Source of the DNA: Capillibacterium thermochitinicola
GTDB taxonomy: Bacteria; Bacillota; UBA4882; UBA10575
Length of the DNA: 64,000 bases
NCBI RefSeq assembly: GCF_013664685.1
Contig: NZ_JAAKDE010000004.1
Location: 62,001-126,000, forward strand
Reading direction: 5' to 3'
Below the pieces are notes generated by a model that was not told the DNA's origin, searched no databases, and worked only from the letters and a program-made list of their open reading frames with translations. A program made the position numbers and the translations under genes. Below, one piece after another: positions 61,185 through 64,000 of this stretch; positions within the stretch are counted from its first letter, which is position 1, and every line of letters begins with the position of its first letter.

Positions 61185-63035
61185 CTACAACTCTGTAACA
61201 TCGATACTGCTCGTGGGCTCATACTTTAACCACACCGGGGCTTCTTTCCCGGTGGCCGGTAATACTTCAATGTTAATCTGCTCTTGGCCTCTGATGAAAT
61301 AGGGAGTATCGATGGTTTGATAGTCGCGGGTCGAACCCTCCTCCTCTGTTTCCTCCCCGACCTTCTCCGCCTCTTCTTCGGGTGTTTCTGATAATTCCGG
61401 TCCTTCCAACCCTGCGGCCGGCAAAAATTCTACTACCAACTGATTGTTCTGAATTCTCGTCCGGTAATCCGCCAAGCGCTCCTCCAGGCTAGTACTGGAT
61501 TGGTATAGGTCCATGCTGTACAATTCTTCCTCGGTACCCTCTTGTTCCCCAGAGACATAGTCATACTCATTACCATATACCATCAATACCCATTTACCTG
61601 GAGTGGATGGCAGTTCAACCTCGAAGGGCGTTTCAACCACTTCCCCCCGGTAGGGAAGGAGGTGAACGGTGAGGGTGACTTTTTCACCCGGCGCAAACTC
61701 CTTTTTGGGCAGTTCAACCTTGACAATTTTCGCCTGCAACAACTGGGGATTAATTTTTACCTGCACTTTAACATTGGTCAGTCCCGGATGGACAAATTCG
61801 TTACCCGTGAGCACCCGGAGGAGCTCCCCTAGTTCCTGAACAGCCACCGCGGCCACATCGGGTCCGCAGAATAAATTTTCCCGTTGAAAGCGGTCAAAAT
61901 TATCCCCCTCCAGCTCAAAGTAGACATTGGCGGTCCCGGAACCAATCCGGTCCAGCGTCCGGTCGATCGTATCGATCACTCCGGCCAGCACTAAGTTGGG
62001 AAGGAGATTTTCCTCGTTGACCACGGCAAAAGCATAGTTGCGGACCAGACCCGATTCTTCATCGGTCACTTCGGTGGTCACTTTCACCATCTTGGGCAAA
62101 ACCCCCAGCTCGCCGGCCACGCCCGCCCCCCGGTCCTGGGTGATCCGCCCGCGGCAGGGGAAAGCCACCCCGATCTTGAAAGGAAGGTCTTGGTTGTCAA
62201 TAACACTCAAAATCTCGGCCCCGCCCACCCCGAAATCTACCTTCCCGCGGTTTAAAAAAGGGTGACCAAAACCGAGGAATTTTTGCCCATCCAACCAGGT
62301 TAAAGTCCCCAGTGCCGTAACCTTATAATCACCCTCCACCAGCGAGATGGTGAGGGCGCTTCCCGGTTGGAACGGCGGGTTTGCCGCCGGCGGATCCGTC
62401 TCTGTTCCCGCCGCCGTCAACGGAAGAAAAGTGGGGAGAGTCCATCCCCCTCCCTGTTGCAACGTAAAGACTCCTTGTTTTGCGAGGGCATTGACCAGGT
62501 ATTGGCGGGCCCGGGGGCCATAGCCGGAAAGAAACAAAGGGGCCGCCACCGGAGACGCCCGGAGCCAATTTCCGTTGGCCGGTGCTTCCCCAAAGATTAC
62601 GCCGTCAAACCCGGCCAACCCACCCTCAATAAAATTGAAGGTCTCCGCCTCTTTTCTTGACCACAAAGTTAGCATCTCTTCAATCGGCGTTACCATGGCA
62701 TAGCGGTGATCGCTGTTTTGAAACCCATAACCAATGGCGCCGATCAGTTTATCCCCAATAAAAACCGGGCTTCCACTCATTCCCGCCGCCAAAGTATGCG
62801 CACCGGTAAATTTAATCAGGATCAGGTGGGCGACGGAACCGCTTCCCTCCATAATGCCAACGATTTCCACAGGAAATGCTTCCACCTTTGTTCCGGCAAA
62901 AACAGTTAATCCGTAACCAATCATCCCCGGTCGTATTGCCGATAAAGGAAGAAACGGATCATTGGCGGTAACCTGCAGCCCGACGGCAAGAAGGAATAAG
63001 ACGACAAGGACGGCTTTTTGGATTCGAATTTTCAT
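61185..63035 (-). CDS. SpoIVB-type S55 peptidase-domain protein
   Basis: A 616-residue protein with a signal peptide (AVLVVLFLLAVGLQVTA), and an N-terminal S55 peptidase domain: LPLSAIRPGMIGYGLTVFAG, AGMSGSPVFIGDKLIGAIGY with the likely nucleophile Ser, and HRYAMVTPIEEML; another conserved block is FLGFGHPFLNRGKVDFGVGG. A beta-sandwich part and a Glu-rich tail (ETPEEEAEKVGEETEEEG) follow. SpoIVB itself signals sigma-K activation and has a PDZ domain and a shorter S55 unit. The present form is longer, has no visible PDZ, and opens the outer-membrane cluster. It may process periplasmic or surface proteins; the substrate is unknown. Confidence 0.78.
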   Translation of the reverse strand: MKIRIQKAVLVVLFLLAVGLQVTANDPFLPLSAIRPGMIGYGLTVFAGTKVEAFPVEIVGIMEGSGSVAHLILIKFTGAHTLAAGMSGSPVFIGDKLIGAIGYGFQNSDHRYAMVTPIEEMLTLWSRKEAETFNFIEGGLAGFDGVIFGEAPANGNWLRASPVAAPLFLSGYGPRARQYLVNALAKQGVFTLQQGGGWTLPTFLPLTAAGTETDPPAANPPFQPGSALTISLVEGDYKVTALGTLTWLDGQKFLGFGHPFLNRGKVDFGVGGAEILSVIDNQDLPFKIGVAFPCRGRITQDRGAGVAGELGVLPKMVKVTTEVTDEESGLVRNYAFAVVNEENLLPNLVLAGVIDTIDRTLDRIGSGTANVYFELEGDNFDRFQRENLFCGPDVAAVAVQELGELLRVLTGNEFVHPGLTNVKVQVKINPQLLQAKIVKVELPKKEFAPGEKVTLTVHLLPYRGEVVETPFEVELPSTPGKWVLMVYGNEYDYVSGEQEGTEEELYSMDLYQSSTSLEERLADYRTRIQNNQLVVEFLPAAGLEGPELSETPEEEAEKVGEETEEEGSTRDYQTIDTPYFIRGQEQINIEVLPATGKEAPVWLKYEPTSSIDVTEL

Positions 63036-63318
63036 CCATAAACGCTCCTAAAATCAATTTTCTCCTCATAACTCTCCGCGCGGTAAATCCACATGATCAA
63101 AGTATATTAAAACAAATTCAAGTTATAACTCCGTTCGGTTTATATTCTTTTTACCCACCTAATATCCTGCAAGTATTTCTGGGAAAAAGCCCAAAGCAGG
63201 AAGTGATACCCCTCAGCGGGAAAAATAAAGCGGGGAGCCTTTTGCCCAATATAATACATCGAACAAAAAATTGATTGGATTTAGGGAAAACTTGAAATTG
63301 CGTAATGGAGGTCTTGTC

Positions 63319-64000
63319 ATGCTGGAGAAAGAAACCCAAATGCGTTTTAGTCGGATGGAGAAGTTAATCGGCACCGCCGGTTTAAGCACCCTGCAGCAGG
63401 CGCGAGTCGCGGTGGTCGGGGTCGGCGGGGTTGGTTCTTTTGTGGTGGAAGCCCTGGCCCGGGCAGGAGTCGGCTGGTTGGTGTTGGTCGACCACGATCA
63501 AGTTGAGCTTTCTAATACCAACCGCCAGATTCACGCTTTAACCGGAAATTACGGCCGGCCCAAAGTCGAGGTGATGGCCGAACGCGTTAAAGCGATTAAT
63601 CCGGAGGTTATCGTCGTTCCCTGGCAGATCTTTGTCGGGAAGGAAAATCTCCCTTCTGTCCTGCACGGCGACCTCAGTTATATCGTTGATGCCATTGATA
63701 CAGTCACGGCCAAAATCGCCCTCATCCAGTATGCACGGGAACGGGAAATCCCCGTGATCTCCGCAATGGGAGCCGGGAATAAATTGGATCCTTTGGCACT
63801 TAAGGTCGCCGATATCAGCCAGACCCATACCTGTCCTTTGGCCAAAGCGGTCCGCAAGGGGCTCCGTGACCGTGGCATTACAAGCGGCGTTAAAGTGGTC
63901 TTCTCCACTGAACCACCGGTCCACAGCCCGGAAGGGACTACGGCGGCACCCGCCGCGAACACCGGCTGTCCTTCCTGCCCAAAGGAGGCGGTCACCGAAG
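63319..64000 (+). CDS. ThiF/TcdA-type E1-like enzyme (3' end outside window)
   Basis: The frame is open from ATG 63319 (GGAGG 7 bases upstream) to the window edge, 227 residues visible. It starts with RFSRMEKLIGTAGLSTLQQA and the nucleotide-binding motif VAVVGVGGVGSFVVEALARA, then LVLVDHDQVELSNTNRQIHA and the ATP-binding Arg region, VDAIDTVTAKIALIQYA and SAMGAGNKLDPLAL. This is the TcdA/CsdL branch (tRNA threonylcarbamoyladenosine dehydratase, making ct6A), recognised by NRQIHAL and GAGNKLDP. It is divergent from the S55 gene; the 283 bases between show no other gene. Confidence 0.85.
   Translation, partial: MLEKETQMRFSRMEKLIGTAGLSTLQQARVAVVGVGGVGSFVVEALARAGVGWLVLVDHDQVELSNTNRQIHALTGNYGRPKVEVMAERVKAINPEVIVVPWQIFVGKENLPSVLHGDLSYIVDAIDTVTAKIALIQYAREREIPVISAMGAGNKLDPLALKVADISQTHTCPLAKAVRKGLRDRGITSGVKVVFSTEPPVHSPEGTTAAPAANTGCPSCPKEAVTE

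Noticed and set aside
63036-63318. Gap upstream of the ThiF-like gene checked for a tRNA or riboswitch
   Set aside because: Only weak promoter-like TATAAT at ~63250 is visible; no cloverleaf or conserved aptamer features were seen.
1-64000. tRNA/rRNA genes, integrases, transposases, CRISPR arrays, toxin-antitoxin or phage genes
   Set aside because: None could be recognised on reading both strands; the truncated genes at 16-18 kb lack visible insertion-sequence ends.

Overview
The window looks like a chromosome segment of a diderm (outer-membrane-bearing), probably spore-forming and saccharolytic member of the Bacillota, of the Limnochordia/Hydrogenispora kind. This is inferred from gene content only. 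On one side there are genes typical of Bacillota: a YqeV-HIT-RpsU-NfeD-FloA order like that of Bacillus, YhaM, YmaF, LysM proteins without signal peptides, a SpoIVB-type S55 peptidase, and strong AAGGAGG-type ribosome binding sites. On the other side there is a full set of outer-membrane biogenesis genes: TamB, BamA, Skp, LpxD, an LptF/G permease, LptD, LptC and LptA. Several secreted beta-barrel proteins are also present.

Layout. 1-14 kb: the end of a UPF0182 membrane protein, a LOG-like protein, a secreted FG-GAP repeat protein, a DUF4912 protein next to a GH57 branching enzyme, a class A penicillin-binding protein, a type I pullulanase, and two LysM-repeat proteins around a HAD phosphatase. 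14-22 kb: a LacI-regulated alpha-glucan module in which the sugar-binding protein is fused in frame to the tail of a permease (a collapsed ABC transporter), a 5'-truncated SDR remnant, a TetR regulator and a first GH94 phosphorylase. 22-32 kb is the accessory stretch: YmaF, a small Cys-containing protein, an aconitase-X/old-yellow-enzyme operon with an unusual Fe-S motif, a chemotaxis receptor broken at an A9 tract, a DUF2937-like protein, two outer-membrane barrel proteins and the decayed end of a third. 32-39 kb: a complete cellobiose module (two permeases, binding protein, cellobiose phosphorylase, LacI) behind an operator-overlapped promoter. 39-47 kb: a Re-citrate-synthase-like enzyme, then FloA/NfeD, S21, a HIT protein, MtaB and YhaM. 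47-63 kb: the outer-membrane cluster, all on the minus strand. 63.3 kb to the end: the start of a ThiF/TcdA-type E1-like enzyme.

How the genes work together. The two sugar modules share one plan (transporter, intracellular hydrolase or phosphorylase, LacI regulator as the last gene, CG-centred operator upstream), so each LacI protein probably represses its own operon. The pullulanase and branching enzyme process alpha-glucans or storage glycogen. The GH94 enzymes cleave imported beta-glucosides phosphorolytically. In the envelope cluster the S55 peptidase, TamB, BamA and Skp handle outer-membrane proteins, while LpxD and the Lpt proteins make and move lipopolysaccharide; the rest of the lipid A pathway is not in this window.

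The most noteworthy observations are the binding-protein/permease chimera, the CxxD variant of the Fe-S site in the aconitase-X-linked flavoprotein, the A9 frameshift in the chemoreceptor, the decayed barrel paralogue that keeps its terminator, and the S55 peptidase at the head of the outer-membrane cluster. All assignments come from reading the sequence; no database search was run.
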